From assembly GCA_029245345.1 (NCBI GenBank), contig JAQWPM010000012.1, positions 62,001 to 126,000 on the forward strand: DNA of 64,000 bases, in the 5' to 3' direction. Positions 27,809-37,036 of the stretch are shown here, piece by piece. A model generated the notes under the pieces. The model did no database searches. It worked only from the letters and a program-made list of their open reading frames with translations, and was not told the origin of the DNA. The position numbers were made by a program, and so were the translations under genes. Numbering within the stretch: the stretch's first letter is position 1; every line of letters starts with the position of its first letter. This stretch comes from Longimicrobiales bacterium (GTDB lineage Bacteria > Gemmatimonadota > Gemmatimonadetes > Longimicrobiales > Gaopeijiaceae).

Positions 27809-29971
27809 TTGCTCGCGCTGGCCACGGTGCATCCTGCATCCGCTCAGACCCGCCCGGCACCCGTCGATGTCGAGATGGCACCTCGCCCTGAGGTCGACGC
27901 CACACGCACGACCGGCGCGATCGAATTGGACGGCATCCTCGACGAGGCCTCTTGGGCGAACGCCCCTGTGCTCTCCAGCTTCACCCAGTCACGACCCGAT
28001 GCCGGCTACCCCGCATCGGAAAAAACCGAGGCCCGGATTCTCTACGACGATTCGTTCCTGTACATCGGTGTGGAACTGTGGGATCGCGAGCCGCATCGGA
28101 TCGTGACACCGAGCCTTGAGCAGGATTTCCAGAGCGGCAATTCGGACATTTTCGGGATCACGTTCGACACGTTCCTGGATCGCAGAAACGCCTTCATGTT
28201 CCTGGTGAACGCCCATGGAGCCGTGAAGGAAGCTCAGGACTTCGACGACTCCCGACAGGAGAACGCGGCTTGGGAAGGGATCTTCGAAGTGCGGACCCGC
28301 ATTCACGACGAAGGTTGGACCGTCGAGTGGCGGATCCCGTTCAGCACCGTGCGCTTCAATCCGAATCTGTCCGTCCAGGACTGGGGCATGCAGATGATGC
28401 GGCGGATTCGTAGGCACAACGAAGAGTCGTATTGGGCACCGCTGGATCAGCGCGACAGGATTCACAAGATGTCACGCGCAGGGACGTTGAAAGGCCTCCG
28501 AGGCATTCGATCCGGCAGGAATCTTCTGGTGAAGCCGTTCGCCTTGTCAGCGCGAGCGGAGGCAGGTGACGCGCCGGGCGCCTGGTCGAGTGATGCAGGA
28601 CTGGACGTGAAGTACGGCCTAACTCCAGAACTCACCATGGACCTCACATACCGCACCGACTTCTCCCAGGTGGAAGTCGACCAGGAGCGGGTGAACCTCA
28701 CGCGCTTCAGCCTCTTCTTCCCCGAGCGCCGCGACTTCTTCACGGAGAACTCCGGTGTGTTCTCGTTCGGTGACATCTCCGAACGGAACTACAGGTCGGG
28801 CTCGTCGTTGCGGAACTTCACGCTTTTCCACTCCCGAAGAATCGGATTGGATGGCAGCGGACAGGAGGTCCCCATCGTCGGTGGAGGCCGCGTGACCGGA
28901 CGGATGGGTGGCTTCGAGGTGGGCGCGCTCAATATGCAGACCCGCAGCGTTGGCGGCCTACCGGAGGAGAACTTCGCGGTGCTGCGAACGAAGCGGACCG
29001 TGGAAGGTCTGGGAGACTTCGGAGGCATCTTGGTGAACCGGCAAGCCACCGACGGATCAGGGAGCTTCAACAGGAGCTACGGCTTCGAGGCGAATCTGAG
29101 ACCGTCCCAGTACCTGCGTGTGAACTCCTACCTCGCTGCCACTTCGGACTCGGAAGAGACGGGTTCCGCTTGGGCCGGCCGAGTATGGGCCGGGTGGCGC
29201 GACACGTTCTGGAACGTATCAGCGTCGACGAAGCGGGTTGGAGATGCCTTTCTACCCAGAGTCGGATTCGTGAGGCGCCGTGGGGTTCGGCAGAACTTCG
29301 CGACGGTCGGGGCGCATCCGCGTCCCGGCATTTCCGGGATCAACGAGGTAAACCCGTACGTCGAAGTCGACCATATCACAGACCTGAACGGTGAACTGCT
29401 CACCCGGGAGCGCCGTGCAAACCTGAGCGTGAGTCTGAGGGATGGGAGCGGCTTCGGCTTCTCCGTCACCGATGCGTTCGAGCGCGTAGCGGAGCCATTC
29501 ACAGTCGCTGGGGCGACAGTCGATCCGGGTGACTACGATTTCCGTGAGGCGTCGTTTAATGCGCGAACGAGCGCGGGGAAGCCGCTGTCTGTGACGGCCC
29601 GCGTGACGCACGGTGGTTTCTTCGACGGAGATCGCACGTCGTTTGGTGCCTCGGCGCGCTGGCGTGTGGACTATCACCTCGCGCTCGATGCGGCTGCGGA
29701 ACGGAACAAGATCAGCCTGCCGGGAGGTGAGTACGAAGCCGATGTGTATTCCGCGCGTGCGACCTTCGCGGCCTCGACCACGTTCTTCACGAGTGCATAC
29801 GTGCAATACAACGCGCTCAACGACATCGTCGTGACCAACCTCCGTATCAACTACGTGCATGCGCCGCTATCCGACCTCTTTCTTGTCTTCACCGAACGGC
29901 GGAACCGAACCGGAGCGACCCCGACGGACCGGTTGCTGTCTCTGAAAATTACGAAGGCGATCGCCTTCTAG
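27809..29971 (+). CDS. DUF5916 outer-membrane protein with N-terminal CBM9-like domain (copy 1)
   Basis: Secreted/outer-membrane protein of about 720 residues. An N-terminal carbohydrate-binding-family-9-like domain begins Ile-Glu-Leu-Asp-Gly-Ile-Leu-Asp-Glu. The DUF5916 beta-barrel part carries Val-Asn-Leu-Thr-Arg-Phe-Ser-Leu-Phe-Phe-Pro-Glu-Arg, and the C-terminus is aromatic-ended. A signal peptide ending Pro-Ala-Ser-Ala-Gln is visible, but the only standard start, TTG at 27809, truncates its n-region. The frame stays open upstream to a TAG near 27719, and a CTG at 27761 would give a positively charged n-region. The real start may therefore be non-canonical. Function unknown; a paralogue is at 37037-39436. 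Confidence 0.85.
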   Translation: MLALATVHPASAQTRPAPVDVEMAPRPEVDATRTTGAIELDGILDEASWANAPVLSSFTQSRPDAGYPASEKTEARILYDDSFLYIGVELWDREPHRIVTPSLEQDFQSGNSDIFGITFDTFLDRRNAFMFLVNAHGAVKEAQDFDDSRQENAAWEGIFEVRTRIHDEGWTVEWRIPFSTVRFNPNLSVQDWGMQMMRRIRRHNEESYWAPLDQRDRIHKMSRAGTLKGLRGIRSGRNLLVKPFALSARAEAGDAPGAWSSDAGLDVKYGLTPELTMDLTYRTDFSQVEVDQERVNLTRFSLFFPERRDFFTENSGVFSFGDISERNYRSGSSLRNFTLFHSRRIGLDGSGQEVPIVGGGRVTGRMGGFEVGALNMQTRSVGGLPEENFAVLRTKRTVEGLGDFGGILVNRQATDGSGSFNRSYGFEANLRPSQYLRVNSYLAATSDSEETGSAWAGRVWAGWRDTFWNVSASTKRVGDAFLPRVGFVRRRGVRQNFATVGAHPRPGISGINEVNPYVEVDHITDLNGELLTRERRANLSVSLRDGSGFGFSVTDAFERVAEPFTVAGATVDPGDYDFREASFNARTSAGKPLSVTARVTHGGFFDGDRTSFGASARWRVDYHLALDAAAERNKISLPGGEYEADVYSARATFAASTTFFTSAYVQYNALNDIVVTNLRINYVHAPLSDLFLVFTERRNRTGATPTDRLLSLKITKAIAF

Positions 29972-30083
29972 GTCCTGTGCCCCCCCTTCGAGCGTAGGGT
30001 GGTGGCTCCCACGGCCACTCCCCCTTATTGTGTCCGCCGCTCAAAAAACCAACGAATCAACGCGTATAACGAGGCCGATCTGC

Positions 30084-31781
30084 ATGTCTTTGAACGATCA
30101 AGAAGTCGCGCGCTCCATCCCGCTCCGTCCGCTCGCCGAAGTCGCCGAGGTCCTAGGCATCGGGGTGGACCAGCTCGAGATGTATGGAGACACGAAAGCC
30201 AAGATTAAAATCGACATGCTCGACACGCCGTCCGCTCGGGAGCCGGGTAAGTACATCGTCGTGACCGCGATCACCCCGACCCCGCTCGGCGAAGGGAAGA
30301 CGGTACATACCGTCGGCATCTCCCAGGCGCTCAACAAGATCGGCAAGCGTACGTGCTGCGTGATCCGGCAGGCTTCGATGGGCCCGGTCTTCGGCATCAA
30401 GGGTGGCGCCGCTGGCGGCGGATACTCGCAGGTCGTCCCGCCCGAGGAGATCAACCTTCACCTGACGGGTGATTTCCACGCGGTGACGTCAGCACACAAC
30501 CTTTGCTCCGCGTTCCTTGACGCCTCGTACTTCCACGGGAACGACCTGGACATCGACGTTGATCGGATCACGTGGCGGCGTGTCATGGACGTGAACGACC
30601 GCGCCCTGCGCGAGATCGAGGTCGCCCGCGGTGGCGAGAAGAACGGCACACCCCACGGCAGCGGATTCGACATCACATCGGCCAGCGAGATCATGGCCAT
30701 TCTCGGGCTCGCTACAGATCTACAGGATCTACGCAAGCGACTGGGCTCGATCGTAGTCGCCTACAACACGTCGGGAGACCCCGTCACGGCCGAAGACCTC
30801 AAGGTCGCAGGAGCAATGGCTGCCGTTCTCAAGGACGCGCTCAAGCCAACTCTCATGCAGACGCTCGAAGGCACGCCCGCCATCGTGCACACAGGCCCGT
30901 TCGCCAACATCGCTCACGGGAACAGCTCGATCATCGCGGACCGCATCGCGCTCCGTAGCGCAGACATCGTGGTCACAGAGGCAGGCTTCGGCGCCGACAT
31001 GGGCGCCGAGAAGTTCTTTGACATCAAGTGCCGTGCGTCAGGCCTCGATCCGGACGCCGCACTCATGGTCGCCACGATTCGCGCACTGAAAATGCACAGC
31101 GGGCGCTTCGAGATTAAGGCCGGCAAGCCGCTCCCCGAGGCACTCACCCAGGAAGACCTCGGTGCACTCTCCGAGGGCCTGTGCAACCTGGAAGGGCACA
31201 TCGCAAACGTGAAGAGCTTCGGCATTCCGGTCGTCGTAGCGATCAACATCTTCCCGACCGACACCGAAGCCGAGATCGAGATGGTACGGAAGGCGGCTCT
31301 GGCCGCGGGCGCTTCGGCAGCCCATGTGTCGACCATGTTCATGGACGGCGGAGCGGGCGGAGAAGATCTCGCCCATGCGCTCGTCGCGGCATGTGAGGAA
31401 GAGAGCAACTTTGAGCTTCTCTACCCCGACGACATGAGCCTCAAGGAGAAGATCCATGAGCTCGCGACGAAGATCTACGGTGCGGATGGGGTCGAGTACG
31501 AGGACGAGGCCGAGCAGCTGCTCGCCCAATTCGAGAAGGACGGCTTCGGCCATTTGCCGATCTGTATGGCGAAGACGCAGTACTCGTTCTCGCACGATGC
31601 GGCGCTCAAGGGACGACCGACGGGATACACCTTCGTGGTGCGTAGCGCGCGAGTCGCGGTCGGCGCCGGCTTCGTCTACCCGCTCGCCGGAAAGATCCTG
31701 ACCATGCCCGGGCTGGGTCGAACGCCCGGCGGCACACGTATCGACATCAACAAAGACGGCGAAGTCGTGGGGATGTTCTAG
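30084..31781 (+). CDS. fhs: Formate--tetrahydrofolate ligase
   Basis: ATP-dependent ligase of 565 residues forming 10-formyl-THF from formate. Pro-Thr-Pro-Leu-Gly-Glu-Gly-Lys-Thr is the nucleotide-binding loop. Arg-Gln-Ala-Ser-Met-Gly-Pro-Val-Phe-Gly-Ile-Lys-Gly-Gly-Ala and Leu-Thr-Gly-Asp-Phe-His-Ala are classic Fhs signatures. Gly-Pro-Phe-Ala-Asn-Ile-Ala-His-Gly supports this. The ATG at 30084 has GAGG about 10 bases upstream; a frame extending to 30030 is unlikely. Size matches the family (550-560). It feeds the one-carbon pool, which also receives glycine from the Tdh-Kbl route. Confidence 0.97.
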   Translation: MSLNDQEVARSIPLRPLAEVAEVLGIGVDQLEMYGDTKAKIKIDMLDTPSAREPGKYIVVTAITPTPLGEGKTVHTVGISQALNKIGKRTCCVIRQASMGPVFGIKGGAAGGGYSQVVPPEEINLHLTGDFHAVTSAHNLCSAFLDASYFHGNDLDIDVDRITWRRVMDVNDRALREIEVARGGEKNGTPHGSGFDITSASEIMAILGLATDLQDLRKRLGSIVVAYNTSGDPVTAEDLKVAGAMAAVLKDALKPTLMQTLEGTPAIVHTGPFANIAHGNSSIIADRIALRSADIVVTEAGFGADMGAEKFFDIKCRASGLDPDAALMVATIRALKMHSGRFEIKAGKPLPEALTQEDLGALSEGLCNLEGHIANVKSFGIPVVVAINIFPTDTEAEIEMVRKAALAAGASAAHVSTMFMDGGAGGEDLAHALVAACEEESNFELLYPDDMSLKEKIHELATKIYGADGVEYEDEAEQLLAQFEKDGFGHLPICMAKTQYSFSHDAALKGRPTGYTFVVRSARVAVGAGFVYPLAGKILTMPGLGRTPGGTRIDINKDGEVVGMF

Positions 31782-31797
31782 AGCGAAGTCCCACGGG

Positions 31798-32823
31798 TCA
31801 GCCGCCTACGAGTTCCTTCGCCACCATCATGTGGACGCCGACGTTTCCGTCCACGAGCTCAGTAATGCGCAGGTCTGCGGCCATAGAGACGACCGAGTAG
31901 GCCTCGCCGCTCGTGAGCCTTGTACGTTCCATGATGAACTCGACGGTCTCGCGGATCGCGATTTCGGTCGCGGCCTCGAGATCCGGATCGAAGCCCATCA
32001 GAATGTGGTGGGTGGAGGTCTCAGCGCGCGGCCAGTCCAGCGTCATGTCCTTGCGCACGAAGAACCGGAGACGCCCCTTGAGTGACGTCTCCAGGCCGGT
32101 CTGATTGACCTCACCATCACCCTGGGCCGCATGACCATCGCCGACTTGGAAGAGAGCACCTTCTACCCAGACGGGGAGGTAGAGTGTGGTGCCGGCGACC
32201 AACTCTTTGTTGTCCATGTTGCCGGCATGCCGGCCGGGCGGATTGCTGCTGACCCGCCCTGAGTCCGGCGGGGGTGCCACACCCATGCTACCGAAGAACG
32301 GATGGAGATCGATCGTGACACCTGGGGCAATTTCAGCCCGCTCGTTCTCAGTGTCGATGCGGATGAGCCTCGAGCGGCGCTCTTCGTCGCAGAGATCACG
32401 CACGAAGCCACTGCAGCCGTTGTAGCCGTATGGGATTGAGTAGCCGATGTCGAGGACGCGTACCTCCAACACGTCGCCCGGGCGGGCACCTTCGACGTGG
32501 ATCGGTCCGGTCAGGATGTGCCCACCGGGTCCCCTGTCGGTCACCTGATCGTAGATCGCAGCCAACTCCGGCTGGACCTCGCCTGCGGGCAGACCCATCG
32601 ACTGGAGGCGTGTCGGATTACTGGTGAGCATCGTCGTAACGTCGACGATGTCTCCAGATGCGATCCTCAGGACGCCCGGCTTGGCAGGGTCATAATGCCC
32701 GAAGGCGACCGTCTGGGGCCCGGCCTCTAGCCGATGCACAGTTTGTGCGGATGCCGACGAGAGGGACGCAAGAACGAGGAGCGCGGAGCCAAGCAAGCTC
32801 GGCAGTGTTCGTGGGAGAGGCAT
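31798..32823 (-). CDS. Acetamidase/formamidase family protein with signal peptide
   Basis: FmdA/AmdA-family protein of 341 residues that would hydrolyse small amides such as formamide or acetamide. Motifs seen include Gly-Pro-Ile-x-Val-Glu-Gly-Ala-Arg-Pro-Gly-Asp and Tyr-Gly-Tyr-Asn-Gly-Cys. Characterised FmdA enzymes are cytoplasmic, but this one opens with a clear signal peptide ending Ala-Ser-Ala-Gln. It converges on fhs with a 16-base gap. If the enzyme releases formate from formamide, the neighbouring fhs would use it, but the link is only positional. Confidence 0.85.
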   Translation of the reverse strand: MPLPRTLPSLLGSALLVLASLSSASAQTVHRLEAGPQTVAFGHYDPAKPGVLRIASGDIVDVTTMLTSNPTRLQSMGLPAGEVQPELAAIYDQVTDRGPGGHILTGPIHVEGARPGDVLEVRVLDIGYSIPYGYNGCSGFVRDLCDEERRSRLIRIDTENERAEIAPGVTIDLHPFFGSMGVAPPPDSGRVSSNPPGRHAGNMDNKELVAGTTLYLPVWVEGALFQVGDGHAAQGDGEVNQTGLETSLKGRLRFFVRKDMTLDWPRAETSTHHILMGFDPDLEAATEIAIRETVEFIMERTRLTSGEAYSVVSMAADLRITELVDGNVGVHMMVAKELVGG

Positions 32824-32913
32824 GATCGCGGGGGTTGAGGGTAGGTGCCGAACCTACTCGGCCGCCCCGGGTACCGCGAAAATCCCCGACAGACTTCGAA
32901 TCGAGCACAGTCT

Positions 32914-33948
32914 ATGGAAATCGGTCTCGCTACCTTCGCTGAAGTGTCTCTCGATCCCGAGACAGGCAGCCCCGTCGGCTCCGAGCAGCGCATGACAAAT
33001 CTGCTCGAGGAGATGGAATTGGCAGATCAAGTGGGTCTCGACGTCTTCGGCATTGGGGAGCATCACCGACCCGATTTCCTCATCTCGTCACCAACCGTTG
33101 CTCTGGCTGCCGGTGCCGCACGCACAAAACGAATCCGTCTCAGCACTGCTGTGACCGTTTTGAGTTCGGATGACCCTGTACGCGTATTTCAGGACTTCGC
33201 GACTCTGGATCTCATCTCCGGTGGACGCGCTGAGATCATGGCCGGCAGAGGGTCCTTCACGGAGTCTTTCCCCCTTTTCGGGTACTCGCTGGACGATTAC
33301 GACACGCTTTTTTCGGAAAAGCTGGAGCTGCTCCTCGCGATCCGTGACTCCGAAAAGACGACATGGTCTGGACGCCACCGCGCCGACCTGAACGACCAAG
33401 GCGTTTACCCCCGCCCTGTCCAAGCCCCCCTGCCCGTATGGATAGCCGTGGGCGGCACCCCACAGTCGGTTGTGCGAGCCGGCACGCTCGGTCTGCCGCT
33501 CGCAGTCGCCATCATTGGAGGCGAACCCGATCGGTTCGTTCCCCTGGTGAACCTCTACCGTGAGTCCGCGACGCGCGCTGGACACGACCCCGCCAAACTA
33601 CCGGTGGGCATCAACAACCACGCCTTCATCGCTGATGACTCGCAGGACGCGGCAGACACGTTCTTTCCACCATACGCCGAAATGATGACGCGTATCGGGC
33701 GAGAGCGCGGCTGGCCGCCACACACTCGAGGCCAGTTCGACGCCATGGTTGGACCGCGTGGGTGCCTCATGGTCGGAAGCCCTCAGCAGGTCATCGACAA
33801 GATTCTCTTCGAGCACGAGCTGTTCGCACACGACCGGGCCGTGCTGCAGATGTCGTTCGGCTCAGTCCCACATGCTCAGGTCATGAAGTCGATCGAGCTG
33901 CTGGGAACGGTGGTGGCCCCAGCTATAAGAAAGGCGCTCGGGGCGTAG
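32914..33948 (+). CDS. LLM-class flavin-dependent oxidoreductase
   Basis: Luciferase-like TIM-barrel flavoprotein of 344 residues, FMN or F420 dependent. Typical segments include [12 protein letters not shown], [11 protein letters not shown] and the Glu-Ile-Met-Ala-Gly-Arg-Gly-Ser-Phe segment. The ATG at 32914 opens directly at Met-Glu-Ile-Gly-Leu; the frame extends to 32845 but the extra residues are not family-like. The substrate is unknown. It is divergent from the acetamidase gene by about 90 bases and shares no operon partner. Confidence 0.88.
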   Translation: MEIGLATFAEVSLDPETGSPVGSEQRMTNLLEEMELADQVGLDVFGIGEHHRPDFLISSPTVALAAGAARTKRIRLSTAVTVLSSDDPVRVFQDFATLDLISGGRAEIMAGRGSFTESFPLFGYSLDDYDTLFSEKLELLLAIRDSEKTTWSGRHRADLNDQGVYPRPVQAPLPVWIAVGGTPQSVVRAGTLGLPLAVAIIGGEPDRFVPLVNLYRESATRAGHDPAKLPVGINNHAFIADDSQDAADTFFPPYAEMMTRIGRERGWPPHTRGQFDAMVGPRGCLMVGSPQQVIDKILFEHELFAHDRAVLQMSFGSVPHAQVMKSIELLGTVVAPAIRKALGA

Positions 33949-33958
33949 ATCGCGGAGC

Positions 33959-34207
33959 CTAGACCGGTGTCAGTAGCTCGGCCACGCGGTCGAACAACGG
34001 ACCAAGGCGAAGCACGTCCTCTGGGTTCCCAGGCCTGCGCGCCACCTGAGTACGCAACACGTGGAAGGCCCCGTGCCGTGAGAGCCCCTCCCGAACGAGC
34101 GCACTGGCCAAGTAGGTCCTCGCATGCCGGTCAGGAGCGAACGCCCAACTCAGGTACATCCACATCGCCCAGTTTTCTTGAGCATTGTCGATGGGGCTGC
34201 CATGCAC
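33959..34207 (-). pseudogene. 3'-terminal gene fragment ending at a direct repeat
   Basis: Open frame of 82 residues, closed by a TAA just upstream of its GTG. It reads like the C-terminal part of a larger protein, with segments such as Trp-Ala-Met-Trp-Met-Tyr-Leu-Ser-Trp and Ala-Arg-Thr-Tyr-Leu-Ala-Ser-Ala-Leu. I do not recognise the family. The open part stops about 8 bases short of the sequence run containing the 25-bp direct repeat (34228), suggesting the upstream part was lost in a rearrangement there. It could instead be a small real gene. Confidence 0.45.
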
Positions 34208-34227
34208 GAGCGAATCAGCTTACGGAC

Positions 34228-34252
34228 AGGAAATTCAACGGCCCAAATGAGG
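34228..34252. repeat. 25-bp direct repeat, left copy
   Basis: A perfect 25-base match (AGGAAATTCAACGGCC then CAAATGAGG) to 39503-39527, with CTTACGGA also shared a few bases to the left. The two copies are 5,275 bases apart, same orientation, and border truncated genes. The right copy directly adjoins an IS91-like transposase remnant. Confidence 0.85.
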
Positions 34253-34328
34253 TGAGAAGCGAGCGGGGACAGCGTGAGGCATGGGACGCGGAGCATGGGG
34301 CTGCGGGGTTGAGTCAAGCCCGGAGCAC
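34253..34328. other. Non-coding spacer right of the left repeat
   Basis: 76 bases between the left 25-bp repeat and the sulfatase stop. It shows no open frame with protein-like composition and no recognised motif. Confidence 0.4.
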
Positions 34329-35708
34329 TCAGCGGACCAGTAACCCATCCAGCTGTCGCCCCAGTTCCACTCGCGTTTCTGGATCCGTCTCATCGTAGAT
34401 GTTTCGAAGCTCGTAGGGATCGGCCACCAAATCGTACAGCTCATCCATTCCCTCAAGGTCGGTATACCGGATGTACTTATACCGATCCGTTCGAATCGCC
34501 CGGTATCCCATGTCCTGGATGCGCTCAAAGACCTCGTCCGTGTAGTACTCGATCAGGAATGAGGATCGAGGTTGGAAGTCCCTACCGCCGAAGACCGACT
34601 TGATCGAAACGCCATCCATGTCGTCCGGTGGAGTGAGGCCAGCGAGGTCCAAGACAGTCGGGGCAACGTCAACATTGGCGGCCATTGTGGAAAGCTCCTG
34701 ACCCCCTGAAATGAGCGGTGGATAGCGGACCAGCAATGGAATCCGGATGCTGGGCTCGTAGGCGAGCCGCCTTTCCTGGGCCAATCCGAACTCACCGTAG
34801 AAGAACCCTTGGTCGCTAGTTACGATGACCACGGTGTTATCCAACTGGCCCTGGTCTTCTAGAGCTCCGAGAATCTCCCCAAGTCCGCGGTCGACAGCGC
34901 TCAACATCCGAAGCCGTGCCAGCACGTCCGTGTCTGGTGTCCCACCAGCTGGACTTCGCGGATCGGTATAGTCGGTGACCCGCTCCAAGGCTGGCTTACC
35001 ATCGAGGGGAGCTTGCCACGCCGGAGTCCTCGGAAGCGTCGCCCCCTTATAGAGCTCACCGTCCTCTGGAGCGGGTGGAAACGAGCGCTGTCGGCCCTCC
35101 AATATCTCCGGATGGACCGCCTTGTGCGCCAGGTAGAGTACGAACGGCTGGCTACGATGCGTGGACTCGATGAAGTCGGCGGAATATCTGGACAGGATGT
35201 CCGTCATATAACCGGACTCCCGGACATACTCCCCGTCGATGTTCATCTCGGGGTCGAAGTAGGTGCCCTGACCGACAAAACTGACCCAGCGATCGAATCC
35301 CGGTCGAGGCGTGTCATCTTCGTGGCCCATATGCCACTTGCCGATAAACGCTGACCGGTAGCCGGCGTCATGGAGAATGCGCGGAAAGGTCCGGATCGAA
35401 TGACTCTGTTCGGCACGCTCGCGGTTGTCGACGATTCCGTTCCTGTGCGGATACTGCCCCGTGAGAAAAACCGCACGTGACGGAGAGCACAGAGGCGCTG
35501 CCGTAAAGAAATTGGTGAAGGACGCGCCCTCCTGGGCGACACGCGCGAAATTGGGAAGCTCAACGAACGGATTCTCGACGATGTCGTCCAGCCGGACATC
35601 ATCGAGGAGGACGAAGACGATGTTGGGCGGCGGGTCAGACAGAGTATTCGGGTTCACGCACGCAGTGGCAGCCGGAGCCAGCAGGACAGCGCCTACGATG
35701 AGGCGCAT
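34329..35708 (-). CDS. Sulfatase (formylglycine-dependent), exported
   Basis: Sulfatase of 459 residues that hydrolyses a sulfate ester. The Cys-Ser-Pro-Ser-Arg motif in Pro-Leu-Cys-Ser-Pro-Ser-Arg supplies the Cys converted to formylglycine. Val-Leu-Leu-Asp-Asp-Val-Arg near the start and Gly-Lys-Trp-His-Met-Gly give metal and substrate contacts. I start it at the ATG at 35708, which has a GGGAG site 5-6 bases upstream and begins a signal peptide; Ala-Thr-Ala-Cys may be a weak lipobox. The open frame continues another 120 codons upstream, but that part encodes a transposase remnant in frame. No sulfatase-maturing enzyme gene is seen here. Confidence 0.88.
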   Translation of the reverse strand: MRLIVGAVLLAPAATACVNPNTLSDPPPNIVFVLLDDVRLDDIVENPFVELPNFARVAQEGASFTNFFTAAPLCSPSRAVFLTGQYPHRNGIVDNRERAEQSHSIRTFPRILHDAGYRSAFIGKWHMGHEDDTPRPGFDRWVSFVGQGTYFDPEMNIDGEYVRESGYMTDILSRYSADFIESTHRSQPFVLYLAHKAVHPEILEGRQRSFPPAPEDGELYKGATLPRTPAWQAPLDGKPALERVTDYTDPRSPAGGTPDTDVLARLRMLSAVDRGLGEILGALEDQGQLDNTVVIVTSDQGFFYGEFGLAQERRLAYEPSIRIPLLVRYPPLISGGQELSTMAANVDVAPTVLDLAGLTPPDDMDGVSIKSVFGGRDFQPRSSFLIEYYTDEVFERIQDMGYRAIRTDRYKYIRYTDLEGMDELYDLVADPYELRNIYDETDPETRVELGRQLDGLLVR

Positions 35709-35943
35709 TCTGACTCCCGGATATCGGCCTCTGGTACGGCGCCTCAACGAGTACGGGACCCGACTTTCAAAATGCATGGACACGCGCCTCTTTTCTGCTT
35801 GTACGATTGCTCCGAGCCCGACTGTAGCGCTACCGAATGGCCTTGGATAGTCACTCAAGCTCCGCTCCCCCTTCTGCGGCCGCCATCTGAACTGGTGACT
35901 GGGCGCAGTCAGGATCTGGTCACGAATCGATCCTACTGTCACC

Positions 35944-36138
35944 ACGCTTTCCTCCGCCAAGGGACCTGAAGTGGCAGTGCGTGTTGGGGGCGGAGCGTGG
36001 GGCAGCCTGAGATGTTCGAGGATGGCGAAGACGACGGGTGGGTCCGTGAGGAAGGCGAGAATCTTCATCTGGCCACCACACGCGGGGCACAGAAGCGGTA
36101 GGACGTCGTAGATCCGAGCGAGCAGGGTGGCCCAACCG
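35944..36138 (-). pseudogene. IS91-family transposase remnant (C-terminal end)
   Basis: On the minus strand a closed-upstream frame encodes Trp-Ala-Thr-Leu-Leu-Ala-Arg-Ile-Tyr-Asp-Val-Leu-Pro-Leu-Leu, then Cys-Pro-Ala-Cys-Gly-Gly-Gln-Met-Lys-Ile-Leu-Ala-Phe-Leu-Thr-Asp and His-Leu-x-Leu-Pro-His-x-Pro-Pro-Pro. This is the zinc-ribbon-like C-terminus of IS91/IS801-type transposases. A TAG closes it just upstream. The frame then runs on into unrelated sequence and, in frame, into the sulfatase. Only about the last 60 residues of a transposase remain. Confidence 0.75.
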
Positions 36139-36381
36139 CACCTGATCCGTTGCTATTCAGAAAGACCCACTCCGAATGCCACACATGTCGGAGGTCTCCG
36201 TTGCAGTGGAGGCAATGTGTGGGGTCCTGCACTAGCATCGCCCCGGAGCCACCAATTAGGTCTGGCTGGGTACCGGCGGCATGAGTTACTGTCGGGTCGG
36301 ACACGGATTCGCGCGGGTCCTCAACTGTGGCCGTGCAGCAGAATCGTGAGCCCCTAGAGCGCCTTCAAAGCCGACGGGTCT
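36139..36381. other. Non-coding stretch upstream of membrane protein gene
   Basis: No recognised coding region. A minus-strand open frame here includes two Cys and two His (Cys-Leu-His-Cys-Asn-Gly-Asp-Leu-Arg-His), but it lacks a ribosome site and a family match, so I do not annotate it. Confidence 0.4.
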
Positions 36382-36945
36382 ATGCAATCGTTTGAGTTTG
36401 TGGTGGTCATCGTATCGATCGTGGCGGGGCTTGGTATCGCCCAAGTCCTCGAGGTCGTCGCACGGATACTTCGACGGGAGCTAACTCCCGGGCTACTGCA
36501 TTCCCTTTGGATGTTCCTCATCCTGCTAATGCTTCTTCAGTCACTGTGGTCAGCATGGGCGTATCAGGTGCGGGCAGATTGGTCTTTTTCAGATCTCGTG
36601 GTAATTCTTACACCGCGGCTCTTTGTCTTCATCAGCGCCGCAGTCCTGAATCCCGCGCCAGGGATAGCGATACCGCTTGATGAGTACTTCTTGGACATCC
36701 GACGGAGTATGTTCGCGGCCATGGCGGGCTTTTTCATTACGGCTAGCGTCGCATTCAACCTCCTGGGCCCCGGACCAGGCGTTCAAGATGCTGTCAGAAT
36801 GGGCTGCCTTCTGCTGATTGGGGTGCTGTCCGTGTCTGAACGACGAAGTACTCAGATCGCTGGAGTCCTCGCAATGTTAGTCGTCCTTGGCAGCTTCACT
36901 TTCTCATTTTCGTTTTCACTTACGGAGATGCTAAGTGTGGGCTAG
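36382..36945 (+). CDS. Hypothetical polytopic membrane protein
   Basis: Predicted 187-residue protein with about five membrane segments: about 5-25, 40-60, 75-93, 108-128 and 155-180. A charged loop lies between segments three and four. I recognise no family motif. It has its own start and lies between transposase remnants in the region bracketed by the 25-bp repeats. It is about 90 bases upstream of the second DUF5916 gene, in the same direction. Base composition is slightly richer in AT than the neighbouring core genes, consistent with acquisition. Confidence 0.7.
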   Translation: MQSFEFVVVIVSIVAGLGIAQVLEVVARILRRELTPGLLHSLWMFLILLMLLQSLWSAWAYQVRADWSFSDLVVILTPRLFVFISAAVLNPAPGIAIPLDEYFLDIRRSMFAAMAGFFITASVAFNLLGPGPGVQDAVRMGCLLLIGVLSVSERRSTQIAGVLAMLVVLGSFTFSFSFSLTEMLSVG

Positions 36946-37036
36946 GGGTGAGGTGCACGCTTAGATCGCGCACGACCAGCAGATCGTAAGCCACTGAAAT
37001 CTCAGCGTCCTTTGCCCCCCCGGAGTCCTTGTCTGG

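Noticed and set aside
36065-36304. 79-codon minus-strand frame with paired Cys and His
   Set aside because: It overlaps the IS91-like remnant in another frame; the transposase reading fits known motifs far better.
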